Shown: positions 8,832-17,082, counted from the first letter of the stretch. The stretch: 64,000 nt of DNA from JALZVT01 sp039029135 (GCA_039029135.1 JBCCGT010000002.1:248001-312000); one strand, 5' to 3'. Program-made: numbers and translations. Notes: generated by a model not told the origin, from the sequence alone.

Positions 8832-10258
8832 GCTCGCGGCAACTCCACCCTTATCCTCAATCCGCCCAATGGGGAGTGTTCTGCGGCGATCTGACCGCGG
8901 TGCGCCTCGACGATGCGGCTACAAATCGCAAGCCCGAGGCCAGTGCCGGTTATGACGCCGTTCACGAAGCGTCCTTTCGTACCGCTGCCGCGAAAAAAAG
9001 GCTCGAAGAGTTGTCCAAGATCCGCCTCGGCCACTCCGGGCGCGCTGTCGTCAATCAACAGCACAGCGGCTTTCGGTTCGGCGTGAAGCGCGACACTGAT
9101 CTCGCCGGGCGAATCCGTGTGGGCGATCGAATTCTCTATGAGGTTGTTGATCAGTTGATCGACACGCCGAACATCGATCGTCATGTCCAGTGCGGTAGGC
9201 AGGTCTAGCGTCAGGCGAAATCCCCGCTCCCCCGCCCGGGCCGTCTTGGCCGCAGCGATGGCGCGAACCAGTTCTGCCATGTCGTGCGGCTCTGGCGCCA
9301 AACTCAGCGCTCCCACGTCAGTGCGGCTCAGTTCGGACAGATCGTCCACCATGCCACGCATGCGGGCAACCTCCTGCTCGAACGAATCGAGACGAGACTC
9401 GTCCAGCGCCATCACCCCGTCGCGCACGGCTTCAATTTCCGCTGCGAGTATGCCCACGGGGGACCGGAGTTCATGGGAGATGTCAGCCAACCACCGCTGG
9501 CGCGCCGACTTGTCCGAGCCGAGCTTCTTCGCCAGTTGGTTGATGTCCGTCGCCAGTTCGCTGAGTTCGTCCGAGCCGGAAGGCGTCAGGCGGTGATCAT
9601 AGCGACCGATGACCAGCTCCCGCACGCCGGCCTGCATATTCCTTAGCGGTCGAATGACGACGATCGCCAGTACGCCGCCGACGATCATCGCTACCAGTAG
9701 TGACAGGCCGCTGACCCAGTAGCTCACGGTTCGCTGCTGTTTGGCCAGGCTCGTCGGCAGCGGCGTGTCACCGTCTCGCGGCTGCGTGTAGGCCTTCAGA
9801 GCACCGATACGTTCGCCCTCGGAATACAGGGGATGGACGATCTCATGATATCCCGACCAGTCCGCGGGAAGTTCCGGTCCCAAGCCGAGATAGCGATCGT
9901 CCTGATCAAACAGCAGAGGCGGCGGCGGCCTGCTCGGTCGATTGGGACCGGCGCTGCGGTTACGCTCAAAACCCCGGTATGAGGGCGGCGGTGGGGGCCG
10001 CCGCATACCCAATTCGCGGCGATTCCGGTCGATCAGCTCTCGATATCGCGCCATATCCAGGCCGGCCCACGTCCGACCGTTCTCCTCGTAGAACCGGGTT
10101 AAGGGCGGCTCAAGATCCAGCATGCGCTGCATCGCCCAGATGTTCACATGGTCACGATAACCCGCGACAAAACTCCAGCGGGACATCACCAGACTAGCGA
10201 CTGCGATCAGCACAGCCACGAGGCTGAAGGCGATCAGGAGCTTGTGGGTTATCTTCAC
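8828..10258 (-). CDS. Sensor histidine kinase (BaeS-like)
   Basis: A 476-residue membrane kinase starting at GTG. TM1 spans about residues 7-26. A periplasmic sensor domain of about 150 residues contains a Pro/Arg-rich loop (RRPPPPPSYRG and RPSRPPPPL, residues 87-115), then TM2 (about 180-203), HAMP, the dimerisation helix with His262 in ISHELRSP, and a HATPase domain with the N box (LINNLIENSIAH) and G boxes (GTGLGLAIC). It phosphorylates the response regulator encoded immediately downstream. The poly-proline sensor loop is unusual and may be a metal-contact or disordered segment. Confidence 0.92.
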   Translation of the reverse strand: MKITHKLLIAFSLVAVLIAVASLVMSRWSFVAGYRDHVNIWAMQRMLDLEPPLTRFYEENGRTWAGLDMARYRELIDRNRRELGMRRPPPPPSYRGFERNRSAGPNRPSRPPPPLLFDQDDRYLGLGPELPADWSGYHEIVHPLYSEGERIGALKAYTQPRDGDTPLPTSLAKQQRTVSYWVSGLSLLVAMIVGGVLAIVVIRPLRNMQAGVRELVIGRYDHRLTPSGSDELSELATDINQLAKKLGSDKSARQRWLADISHELRSPVGILAAEIEAVRDGVMALDESRLDSFEQEVARMRGMVDDLSELSRTDVGALSLAPEPHDMAELVRAIAAAKTARAGERGFRLTLDLPTALDMTIDVRRVDQLINNLIENSIAHTDSPGEISVALHAEPKAAVLLIDDSAPGVAEADLGQLFEPFFRGSGTKGRFVNGVITGTGLGLAICSRIVEAHRGQIAAEHSPLGGLRIRVELPRA

Positions 10259-10600
10259 AGTCGTACAGGCAGCGCGGACCGCCTCTTTTAGCGCACCCGC
10301 CCACGGCTAGTAAACAAATCCGGAAAAAATGCGGCGGTTCTAGGGATTCCGAACGCCTGCCAAGGACTCGGTCGACACAGGTGAGAGCGGCGCGAAAACC
10401 GTGCCTGCGAACGACTTGAACGACATGGGCCTGTTCCCATGAAAAGGATGTCGTCAGTCTGTGCGTCGCGCGATTCACCGGCGATTCTCACCGCAATTGG
10501 GAACGAAAGCCGCGCGGGTGTCCAGTTTGATGCGTCGAGGTCTCCTGTCGCCCTGCTGTAAACGGCGATAAAGTGATTCTTCAGGGGGATGGAGTGGCGT
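10259..10600. other. Divergent intergenic region, 342 bp
   Basis: This lies between the kinase gene (reverse) and the HhH-domain gene (forward). Short ORFs exist but lack coding character. I see no strong hairpin, repeat or convincing promoter beyond AT-richer patches near 10310-10340. The ribosome-binding site for the forward gene (GGAG at 10591-10594) is at the right end. Confidence 0.5.
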
Positions 10601-11704
10601 ATGAATCTGGGACGACCCGTCACGGATATACAGGGCATCGGACCCGCTTTGGGCGAGCGCCTCAACGCCGCGCGCTATGCATCGATCGGCGATCTGATCC
10701 GCCAGCCGGTAGAGCGTTTGCACGAAGTGGTCGCCAGCACCTCGTCGCTGGAACAGTGCGAGGCCTGGCAGAGCATGGCCTGGCTGCTGCAGATCGACGC
10801 GCTCACGCCGCAGTGGGCGGAAGCGCTGGTCGTGGCGGGCATCGAGACCGTGGAGGAACTGGTTGGCCAAGAGCTCGCCGACCTGCAGACGCTGTTCGCG
10901 TCGGCCTTTGATAGCGGGCTGATTCCCGACCAGCCAGACGACGAGGCGCTGTTCGCAGCGGGCAAGGAGGCCGCCGGCATCCACTACGGCTCGACCGCCT
11001 TAGTCCTGGTCACCTCGGAATCTGGGGAACCCATCGAAGACGCGCAGGTACGCGTTGGCGCCGTCCAGGCACAGACAGATGCCAATGGGCGCTGCCGGCT
11101 GTCGCACTTGCCGGGAGCGTCGGCGCAGTTTCTCTCTATCGCGCGCGACGGCTATGCCACCGTGCTCGAGTACGATTTCCAACCCAACGCAGACAACCGC
11201 AGCTTCGCAACCGCCCACCGACGCCTAGCCATCGACCACGGGGACGCGACCGAAGAGCCCGTCTTGGAGGAGTTTCAGGGCGACCGTATACCGTCGCTAG
11301 CGAGCTATCAGACGCGCTGGGAAAACGTGGCGGAGGCCGACGTGCCGGAGGGCGATGTCGTTCGAGTGCACAAGCAATACAGCGACGCGGAAACAGTCCA
11401 GGTGGTCAGCCTGTTCCGCGCCTGGCAAGCCGGCGAGATGGTCGTTCGGCAGGCGCGGCTCGGCATCACGCTGTTCGATGACACGCCGGACAATGGTCGG
11501 CTGTTTCGTCGACGCGACGGGCGCTATCAGCCGCTGGCCGGCGGCCTGAACGCAACGGCTCGATACCGGGCACAGCGCCAGACCCGAGCTGTATTGGTGG
11601 AAGAAGCCAACTTCACTCAGCTCACTCCCGAGGCCCAGCTGCAACGCTACGCGGAACTCTATGCCGAATTCCGCAGCCAGAATCAGGAGCACAGCCATGA
11701 GTGA
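10601..11704 (+). CDS. Helix-hairpin-helix (DUF4332-like) plus carboxypeptidase-regulatory-like domain protein
   Basis: A 367-residue soluble protein. I chose the ATG at 10601 because GGAG sits six bases upstream; an ATG at 10589 has no properly spaced site. Residues 1-105 hold two helix-hairpin-helix-like motifs (VTDIQGIGPALGERLNAA, and ALTPQWAEALVVAGIETVEE), typical of DUF4332 or non-specific DNA-binding folds. Residues 130-190 look like a carboxypeptidase-regulatory or Ig-like domain (SGEPIEDAQVRVGAVQAQTD). The C-terminal 170 residues are unrecognised. There is no signal peptide. The stop overlaps the next gene by eight bases, implying coupled production. The function is unknown. Confidence 0.7.
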   Translation: MNLGRPVTDIQGIGPALGERLNAARYASIGDLIRQPVERLHEVVASTSSLEQCEAWQSMAWLLQIDALTPQWAEALVVAGIETVEELVGQELADLQTLFASAFDSGLIPDQPDDEALFAAGKEAAGIHYGSTALVLVTSESGEPIEDAQVRVGAVQAQTDANGRCRLSHLPGASAQFLSIARDGYATVLEYDFQPNADNRSFATAHRRLAIDHGDATEEPVLEEFQGDRIPSLASYQTRWENVAEADVPEGDVVRVHKQYSDAETVQVVSLFRAWQAGEMVVRQARLGITLFDDTPDNGRLFRRRDGRYQPLAGGLNATARYRAQRQTRAVLVEEANFTQLTPEAQLQRYAELYAEFRSQNQEHSHE

Positions 11705-12170
11705 CACCTACACCCTGTGGCACAGCAACGGCGGCTGTACCGCCTGTGACCAGCTGGAGTCCGGCAATCCGCATCAGCAGGTGCCGGCCCGGCCACACCC
11801 GCATTGCCGCTGCGCTATCGTCACGATGACGCCGGCAGAAATGGAAGGAGTGTGCATCTTCGATGAGCCGTTGATTTGGAGCGTGGGGTCAGGCGATCCT
11901 TCTGTAGACGGATACTATGACGAAGACCGCCAAGCGTATGTTTACACCAGAATTACTTGGCACGCGACCTACCAGGTGTTGTGTCGGGACGGGACCGTCG
12001 CCACGGTCGAAATAGCGTTCGAAGACGAAGATCCGCTGGTCGCAGACACGTCGACCGCGGCGGGACTTGACGATGTGTTGGATTACCTGGACCGGCAAGT
12101 TGAACTGCTGGAGTCACAAGCATTGGATAAGGCGGACTGCCCTGATTGCGAGATGGACGTTAGCTGGTAG
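11697..12170 (+). CDS. Small Cys/His protein with phage MuF-like zinc motif
   Basis: A 157-residue protein whose ATG lies inside the end of the preceding gene. The N-terminus has C14-x2-C17 (NGGCTACDQL) followed by PHPHCRC (His34, His36, Cys37, Cys39). This resembles the metal-binding tail of phage Mu gpF/SPP1 gp7 head-morphogenesis proteins. A second pair, CPDC (Cys148/Cys151), is near the C-terminus. The middle is acidic and beta-rich. No capsid or portal genes are nearby, so this is not a phage locus. I do not know its function; metal binding is an inference from the motif. Confidence 0.65.
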   Translation: MSDTYTLWHSNGGCTACDQLESGNPHQQVPARPHPHCRCAIVTMTPAEMEGVCIFDEPLIWSVGSGDPSVDGYYDEDRQAYVYTRITWHATYQVLCRDGTVATVEIAFEDEDPLVADTSTAAGLDDVLDYLDRQVELLESQALDKADCPDCEMDVSW

Positions 12171-12183
12171 CGGGCAGATTAGG

Positions 12184-12197
12184 GGGGTCAGGGGTCA
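12184..12197. repeat. GGGGTCA direct repeat (REP-like unit)
   Basis: GGGGTCAGGGGTCA, two tandem GGGGTCA units, lies just after the small Cys/His gene and 20 bp before the mosaic pseudogene. It is related to the longer element at 3886-3961. Confidence 0.5.
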
Positions 12198-12216
12198 TAG
12201 TAAGAGCACTGTCGCG

Positions 12217-12570
12217 TTACGCCGAATCCACGCTTGAGCCGGCCGTTTCCTCTGCCTTGATGTTGAACTGCAGCGCATAGAGCACCGGCGTCACCAGTAG
12301 CGTGATCGCGGTCCCGAACGGCGCCTGGATCAGCGGGTCTTCCAGCTCCTTAGCAGCAAGGTCCAGCGCGGTCTGACGCGCACCGAGTTAGGTTCTGCTC
12401 GCCTCTCGAGAGCTCTTGGACAGCGCTCCCTGACTCGCCAGCGTTATCGCGCGCCGATAGTCGGCCTCGGCGTTGTTGAACTAGGCCTGCGCCCGGGCGA
12501 TTCGATTGCGCGCGTCACGCTGATCAAGCCTCGCGATCACATCGCCGGCGACGACCTCGCCGCACTATAC
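12217..12570 (-). pseudogene. RND efflux fragments: HlyD-type adaptor joined to AcrB-type C-terminus, with stops
   Basis: Reading the reverse strand in one frame gives GEVVAGDVIARLDQRDARNR, then a TAG (12481-12483), FNNAEADYRRAITLASQGAL, a TAA (12388-12390), and ARQTALDLAAKELEDPLIQA. This is the biotinyl-lipoyl and coiled-coil region of an RND periplasmic adaptor. At APFGT it switches in frame to AITLLVTPVLYALQFNIK, the extreme C-terminal helix of an AcrB-like pump, ending at TAA 12217-12219. Neither gene is complete, and the two internal stops make it a relic. Confidence 0.75.
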
Positions 12571-12707
12571 GTAGTACCGCCACCTGGAAACGGCGACGCC
12601 GGCTCCTCAACCAGACCGACCACATCGCGATAGAAGACCACCATCGCATCCGCGTCTTTGACGACGATGCCCAGATCGATTGCGTTTTGGGTGAGTTCAA
12701 TGGCCAT
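12537..12707 (-). pseudogene. VOC/glyoxalase N-terminal fragment
   Basis: From the ATG at 12707 the reverse strand encodes MAIELTQNAIDLGIVVKDAD, then AMVVFYRDVVGLVEEP and PFPGGGTTYS, which reads as the first beta-alpha-beta module of a glyoxalase/VOC protein. After about 45 residues the similarity ends and the frame runs to a TGA at 12537-12539, overlapping the start of the adaptor fragment in another frame. A complete VOC protein would be about 120 residues, so this is a truncated 5' piece. Confidence 0.65.
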
Positions 12708-12784
12708 GAATGCACTGCAGAGTCAGGATTGGACTCTCGACTTTACCTGAGCCCGAGCAGCAATGGGGAACGCGCGACGAGCAG

Positions 12785-13399
12785 CTACAGGTTCTGCTTA
12801 TAGTCGGTCTCGATGCCGGCATCGATCGCCGTGGCGACGGACTCATCCAGGCCCTTGCGTTTGCGATACATCTCACCGAAGGACACGCGGTGGCGCTCGC
12901 CCCAGCGTTCCGGCTTCCACAGGTCCGAGCGTATGAACGCTTTGCCGCAGTGAAAGAAGCTCTCCTCCACCGTCACGCGGGTGGCGAGTATCGCCGGCTT
13001 GCCACGCGCGGCGAGCGCCTCGAGCACCTCGGGATCGCTCGTCAATTCGGCGGTGCCGTTGACACGCAGCGTCTCCGACGTCTGAGGTATGACGAACAGC
13101 AAACCGATGCGCGGGTTCGCGATGATGTTGCGGTGGCCATAGGCGAGCTTATTGCCAGGTCGATCGGGGATCAGCAGCGTGCGGTCGTCGGCAATGGTTA
13201 CGAATCCCGGCGCGTCGCCTTTCGGCGACGCGTCCTGACGGCCGTCGCTCGACGCGGTCGAGATCACCACAAAGGGCGACGCCGCGATGAAGGCTTGCGC
13301 AAACTCGTCCAGCCGATCGCTGACTTTCGCTTCGAGCTCGGGATGCGGCGCCCCGACCACCTCCCGCAGTTGTTCTTCGGTCTCGATCTGATAGCTCAT
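12785..13399 (-). CDS. PPOX-class FMN-dependent flavoprotein
   Basis: A 204-residue protein of the pyridoxamine-5'-phosphate-oxidase-like split-barrel fold. FISPFVVISTASSDGRQDAS-type strands, SPKGDAPGFV, LLIPDRPGNK and the NPRIGLLF segment match the MSMEG_1061-type FMN-binding subfamily. Its ATG overlaps the stop of the upstream 99-residue gene by four bases, so it is the last gene of the heme operon. Some split-barrel flavoproteins (HugZ/HutZ) act on heme, so a role with the monooxygenase is plausible but unproven. Confidence 0.8.
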   Translation of the reverse strand: MSYQIETEEQLREVVGAPHPELEAKVSDRLDEFAQAFIAASPFVVISTASSDGRQDASPKGDAPGFVTIADDRTLLIPDRPGNKLAYGHRNIIANPRIGLLFVIPQTSETLRVNGTAELTSDPEVLEALAARGKPAILATRVTVEESFFHCGKAFIRSDLWKPERWGERHRVSFGEMYRKRKGLDESVATAIDAGIETDYKQNL

Positions 13400-13695
13400 G
13401 CAGATAGCCTCGCGTCCGGTTGCTCCAGGTCCGCTTCAACCAGCGACATCTGCAGCTGCCTCACGGCTCGGCCGATGCAGAGCAGGTGCGTCATTCGCCA
13501 GCGGTCACAGCAGATGCGACCCACCGTACCGCAGCAGGGCACCGGACGCACCTGATCGAGCAGCCAGGCCGCCGCGCAGCCTTCCAGCGCGGTCACGACC
13601 GAACCGTCGCGCTGATCCGTGATGGTCACCAGGGCATCGTCCGGCGCGAGCCGCTGGAAATCGAGCAGGTAGTGGGCATCTGAACAATCTTGCAT
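13396..13695 (-). CDS. Small Cys-rich protein of the heme operon, unknown
   Basis: A 99-residue protein with seven cysteines (4, 40, 54, 55, 62, 63 and 73), including two adjacent CC pairs (PVPCCGTVGRICCDRW). There is no signal peptide or membrane helix. It lies 18 bp after the IsdG-like gene and overlaps the PPOX gene by four bases, so it is cotranscribed with heme-handling proteins. It does not resemble HemP. Binding of heme or a metal through the cysteines is only a guess. Confidence 0.7.
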   Translation of the reverse strand: MQDCSDAHYLLDFQRLAPDDALVTITDQRDGSVVTALEGCAAAWLLDQVRPVPCCGTVGRICCDRWRMTHLLCIGRAVRQLQMSLVEADLEQPDARLSA

Positions 13696-13713
13696 GACGC
13701 GCTCCGTTCGATT

Positions 13714-14022
13714 TTAGTTCTGCAATACGGATTCGAAGGTTTCCAGATCCGGGTGCCCGAGATAGGTACCCTTGGGCGCGCTCGCCTGCGCGTGCGCCTT
13801 GCGAAACGCATCCGACTCTGTCCAGGCATCGAAATCTGCACGCGAACGCCACACGGTGTGCGACGCATAGAGCACGTGATCGTCGCGCTCCGGCCCTTTA
13901 AGCAGCGCAAACGACACGAAGCCGGGCACCTCCTTCAGATGCGAGTCACGCTCGCGCCAGACTGTCTCGAATCCATCCTCAAAACCCGGCGCGATGCGAA
14001 ATCGATTCATGGCTATAAACAT
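13714..14022 (-). CDS. IsdG-family heme-degrading monooxygenase
   Basis: A 102-residue antibiotic-biosynthesis-monooxygenase (ABM) fold protein. The catalytic triad of IsdG/IsdI/MhuD is in place: Asn6 (MFIAMNRF), Trp67 (FDAWTES) and His77 (RKAHAQ). It should open the heme macrocycle in the cytoplasm with oxygen and an electron donor, releasing iron. It sits 43 bp downstream of hmuV in the heme uptake operon, which fits that role closely. It is a short single ABM domain, the usual length for the family. Confidence 0.88.
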   Translation of the reverse strand: MFIAMNRFRIAPGFEDGFETVWRERDSHLKEVPGFVSFALLKGPERDDHVLYASHTVWRSRADFDAWTESDAFRKAHAQASAPKGTYLGHPDLETFESVLQN

Positions 14023-14065
14023 GAGCTGCCCTCCCGTTGAGCAGAATCAGCGTGTCGATGTGCGC

Positions 14066-14839
14066 TCACGTCAGCACCAGCACTCGGTTGTCATCGTGAG
14101 CAATGCGGACCGGCGTGCGGTAAACGTCGGTCAGCAGCTCGGCGTTCATCACTTCGTCCGTGGTGCCAGCGGCACGCACCTCGCCCTGATGCAGCAGCAG
14201 AATGCGATCCGCGAAGCGCGCGGCGAGGTTCAGGTCGTGCATCACGACGACCGCCCCGGCGTCTTCATGGGCACGACGGGCGATCAGGCGCAGCAGCAGC
14301 AGCTCGTGCGCGAGATCCAGGCTCGATGTCGGCTCGTCCAGCAACAGATAGCGAGCGCCATCGAGCGTGTCATCCGGCCAGATCTGGAGGAGCGCGCGCG
14401 CCATGTGCACGCGCTGCTGCTCGCCGCCCGAGAGCGTGTTGAAGCGCCGGGTCAGGAGACGCCCCAGTTCGCACGCGGCGACGAGGGTATCGAGCGCCTC
14501 GCGTCGCACGCCGCGATCACCGGCGTGATCGGGCAGCCAACCCATCTCCAGCACTTCGTGGACCAGAAAGTCGAAGACGATGCTGGTCACCTGACGCATG
14601 ACGGCGCGCCTGCGGGCCAGCGCCTCGAGCGAGTAGCCGCCGAGGGGCTGACCGTCGAGCGTCACGCTGCCGGTGGACGGCGCCTGATCGCCCGCGAGCG
14701 AGCTCAGCAGCGTCGACTTGCCCGCCCCGTTTGGGCCAATGATCGCGAGCACCTCGCCCGCGCGCACGGCGACGTCGACGTCCCGCAGTAGATGCTGGCC
14801 ACCGCGTACGACACCAACGCCCTGGGCCGCGAGACTCAT
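14066..14839 (-). CDS. hmuV: Heme ABC transporter ATPase HmuV
   Basis: A 257-residue ABC ATPase. Walker A is IIGPNGAGKSTLL, the signature is LSGGEQQRVHMARALL, Walker B is YLLLDEPTSSLDLAHE, and the H loop is VVVMHDLNLAARF. The AVMRQVTSIVFDFLVHEVLE stretch after the first repeat is typical of HmuV/FecE heme and siderophore importers. Its ATG overlaps the hmuU stop by four bases. It energises import of heme from the periplasm through HmuU. Confidence 0.92.
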   Translation of the reverse strand: MSLAAQGVGVVRGGQHLLRDVDVAVRAGEVLAIIGPNGAGKSTLLSSLAGDQAPSTGSVTLDGQPLGGYSLEALARRRAVMRQVTSIVFDFLVHEVLEMGWLPDHAGDRGVRREALDTLVAACELGRLLTRRFNTLSGGEQQRVHMARALLQIWPDDTLDGARYLLLDEPTSSLDLAHELLLLRLIARRAHEDAGAVVVMHDLNLAARFADRILLLHQGEVRAAGTTDEVMNAELLTDVYRTPVRIAHDDNRVLVLT

Positions 14840-15879
14840 ACGGGACGCACCCGCGCGATCAGATAGAGAAAGAACGGCGCGCCGATGGCGCTAGTGACCA
14901 GGCCCACCGGCAGTTCGGCGGGGACGACGACCGTGCGCGCGACCAGATCCGCGCAGATGGCGAGCGCCGCGCCCAGCAACGTCGACCCGGGCAAGACGAG
15001 AGAGTGATTCGCCCCGATGAACAGCCGCACCAGATGGGGCACCACGAGGCCGACGAACGCGACGATTCCGCTGAGCGCGACGCCCGCGCCAACGACCGTC
15101 GCGGCGCAAAGCACGACCTGCCACTTGAGTCGCACGGTGTCGATGCCGAGCGCCCGTGCCTCCGACTCACCCAACTGCAGAAGATCCAGCGCGCGGCTCT
15201 TGCGCAGCAGCACGGCCGCCGACAAAACCATCAACATGAGCGCGGGCCACAGAGCCGGCCAGGTGGCGCGCCCAAAGCTGCCCATCATCCAAAACGTCAG
15301 CGTCCGCAGCTGCGCGTCGTCGCTGAGATACTGAAACGCACCGATCACGACCGTAGCGAGCGCGTTGAGCGCGACGCCCACCAGCAGCATGGTCACCACG
15401 CTGAAATGGCCGAAGACGCGCGAAAAAACCAGGAGAAAGCCGGTGGCGAGCGACGCGCCGGTAACCGCGGCAATCGGCATTGCATAGAAAGAGAAGCTCT
15501 CTGGCAGCGCGACGGCAGACCCAAACACGATCATCGCGATCGCCCCGACGGCGGCACCCCCGGATACGCCGATGAGCCCAGGATCCGCCAGCGGATTGCG
15601 AAACAAACCCTGCAGCGCGGCTCCCGCTAAACCGAGCCCGGCACCCGCGACGCCGGCGAGCAGCACGCGCGGCAGCCGGATCTCGGTGAACAGCGTTCGC
15701 TGCAGCAGACTCGCCGAGCCGTCGATCAGACTGAAGAGCGGAATGGCCACCGCGCCGATGGCCAGCGCCGCCGCAGCGATCGCCAACAGCGCAACCCACA
15801 GCCCCTGCAGGCGTCGCGCGGGTGTCCACCAGACGGCCCTAACCGCCGGCGACAGGGCGTCACCAATCGACGAGGCCAT
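14836..15879 (-). CDS. hmuU: Heme ABC transporter permease HmuU (FecCD family)
   Basis: A 347-residue inner membrane permease with about ten transmembrane helices. FecCD-family hallmarks include RLPRVLLAGVAGAGLGLAGA, the GLFRNPLADPGLIGVSGGAA loop, and GIVAFVGLVVPHLVRLFIGA, which contacts the ATPase. The start is one base from the hmuT stop, and its end overlaps hmuV. It forms the membrane channel of the heme importer. Confidence 0.92.
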   Translation of the reverse strand: MASSIGDALSPAVRAVWWTPARRLQGLWVALLAIAAAALAIGAVAIPLFSLIDGSASLLQRTLFTEIRLPRVLLAGVAGAGLGLAGAALQGLFRNPLADPGLIGVSGGAAVGAIAMIVFGSAVALPESFSFYAMPIAAVTGASLATGFLLVFSRVFGHFSVVTMLLVGVALNALATVVIGAFQYLSDDAQLRTLTFWMMGSFGRATWPALWPALMLMVLSAAVLLRKSRALDLLQLGESEARALGIDTVRLKWQVVLCAATVVGAGVALSGIVAFVGLVVPHLVRLFIGANHSLVLPGSTLLGAALAICADLVARTVVVPAELPVGLVTSAIGAPFFLYLIARVRPV

Positions 15880-15880
15880 A

Positions 15881-16816
15881 TCAGTCGCCGTCCGAAGCGG
15901 CGTTCAGCGCACCATCGATGCGACGAGACAGGGTTAGAGCCGCGTCCAGCGTTCGCGGCCCGAAGCCCAGTATCGCCATGCCGTCCATGGCGATAATGCG
16001 CCCGCGCTGCGCGGCCGGCGTTAGTCGAATTGCGGGATGAGCCGCGAAGCCCTCCACGCCGCCCTCGGCGTTCGCGCCGCGATTCGGCACCACGATGATG
16101 TCCGGCTGCATCGCGGCCATAGACTCCATCGACACCGGCTTCCAACCCGACACGTCCGCGAACACGTTCTGCGCGCGGACCATGCGCAGCAGGCCATCGC
16201 CGGAGGTCCCGCTACCCGCCGCGAGCGGCACGCCGTCGCGAATGCCAAGCAGCAGGGCGACGCGCGCCGGCCGATCTGGCGTCGGCAGCGCGTCGAGCGC
16301 GGTCAGCTTGGACTGCAGGTCCGCATCGATCTTCGCCTGAGCGAGTGGCGCCTTACCGATGATGCCGGCGACACAGCGCACCTTCTCGATGATGCCCGCG
16401 GCGCTGGGGTCTTCAGCGAGCCGCACCGAGGTCACCCCCAGCCGGCCGAGCTGGGTCAGAACCTCATCGGGTCCCATGTCTTCCTCGCCGAGAATCAGCG
16501 TCGGCGACATGGCGACGAGCCCTTCCGCAGAGAGATTGCGGACATAGCCCAACGAGGGAAACCGCTGCATGGCTTCGGGTGGAAAAACGGAGGTCGTGTC
16601 GACCGCGACCAGCCGCTCCTGCTCACCAAGCAAGTAGATAATCTCGGTGATGGAGCCGCCGGCCGCCGCGATCCTGCCGCTGTCTTCGACAGGATCGCAC
16701 GACTGGGTCACCGCGCCCGCAGCAGAGGGGAGCAGAGGCATTACCGCGACGAACGCGATGACCCAGCGGCGAATCGAGCCCGGCGAGAATGCTTTCCTGC
16801 ACGTGGTACGTCGCAT
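15881..16816 (-). CDS. hmuT: Periplasmic heme-binding protein HmuT
   Basis: A 311-residue class III substrate-binding protein. I chose the ATG at 16816, which has GGGGAGG nine bases upstream and gives a clean Sec signal peptide (WVIAFVAVMPLLPSAAGA). A longer start at 16864 adds residues without a signal. The N-lobe carries GGSITEIIYLLG and SLGYVRNLSAEGLVAMSP; the Tyr of this last segment matches the heme-ligand region of HmuT/ShuT. It is the first gene of the operon. Its leader from the presumed Fur-controlled start near 17040 would be long, over 200 bases. No outer membrane heme receptor is next to it. Confidence 0.9.
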   Translation of the reverse strand: MRRTTCRKAFSPGSIRRWVIAFVAVMPLLPSAAGAVTQSCDPVEDSGRIAAAGGSITEIIYLLGEQERLVAVDTTSVFPPEAMQRFPSLGYVRNLSAEGLVAMSPTLILGEEDMGPDEVLTQLGRLGVTSVRLAEDPSAAGIIEKVRCVAGIIGKAPLAQAKIDADLQSKLTALDALPTPDRPARVALLLGIRDGVPLAAGSGTSGDGLLRMVRAQNVFADVSGWKPVSMESMAAMQPDIIVVPNRGANAEGGVEGFAAHPAIRLTPAAQRGRIIAMDGMAILGFGPRTLDAALTLSRRIDGALNAASDGD

Positions 16817-17051
16817 GACAGGAAGCCTCCCCGGGTCTACTGAACAATCTCTCATCAGGCGCACGATCTATCGCAATCCGGGCAGCGGAGACGCGGCGTT
16901 GGCACCGGGCTCGGCAGAGCGACCAGACGCGTCATGGACGCTACCGTTCATCGCCGGTGTACCACCGTGATCTGCACATGCCCCGAACCCCTGATCGCAT
17001 CTACCTGCCTGACAACCTAATCGTAGATGCCCTGAGCTGAATAATCTAACT

Positions 17052-17082
17052 GAGAATGATTCGCGTTTGCAATCATATTCTC
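17052..17082. promoter_or_regulatory. Fur-box-like inverted repeat between hmuT operon and predicted RNA
   Basis: GAGAATGATT (17052-17061) faces AATCATATTCTC (17071-17082), two inverted half-sites of the Fur type in an otherwise GC-rich region. The left half is nearly the same as the box at 51345 (GAGAATGATT). It overlaps the -35 and spacer of the forward promoter at 17067-17095 and lies upstream of the heme operon on the reverse strand, so one repressor could shut both directions when iron is plentiful. Confidence 0.7.

Noticed and set aside
10194..10478. 94-residue reverse frame upstream of the histidine kinase
   Set aside because: Overlaps the kinase N-terminus in another frame, lacks a ribosome site and has random composition.
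11697..12170. Prophage remnant
   Set aside because: Only the short metal motif resembles phage head proteins; no other phage gene, att site or integrase is near.
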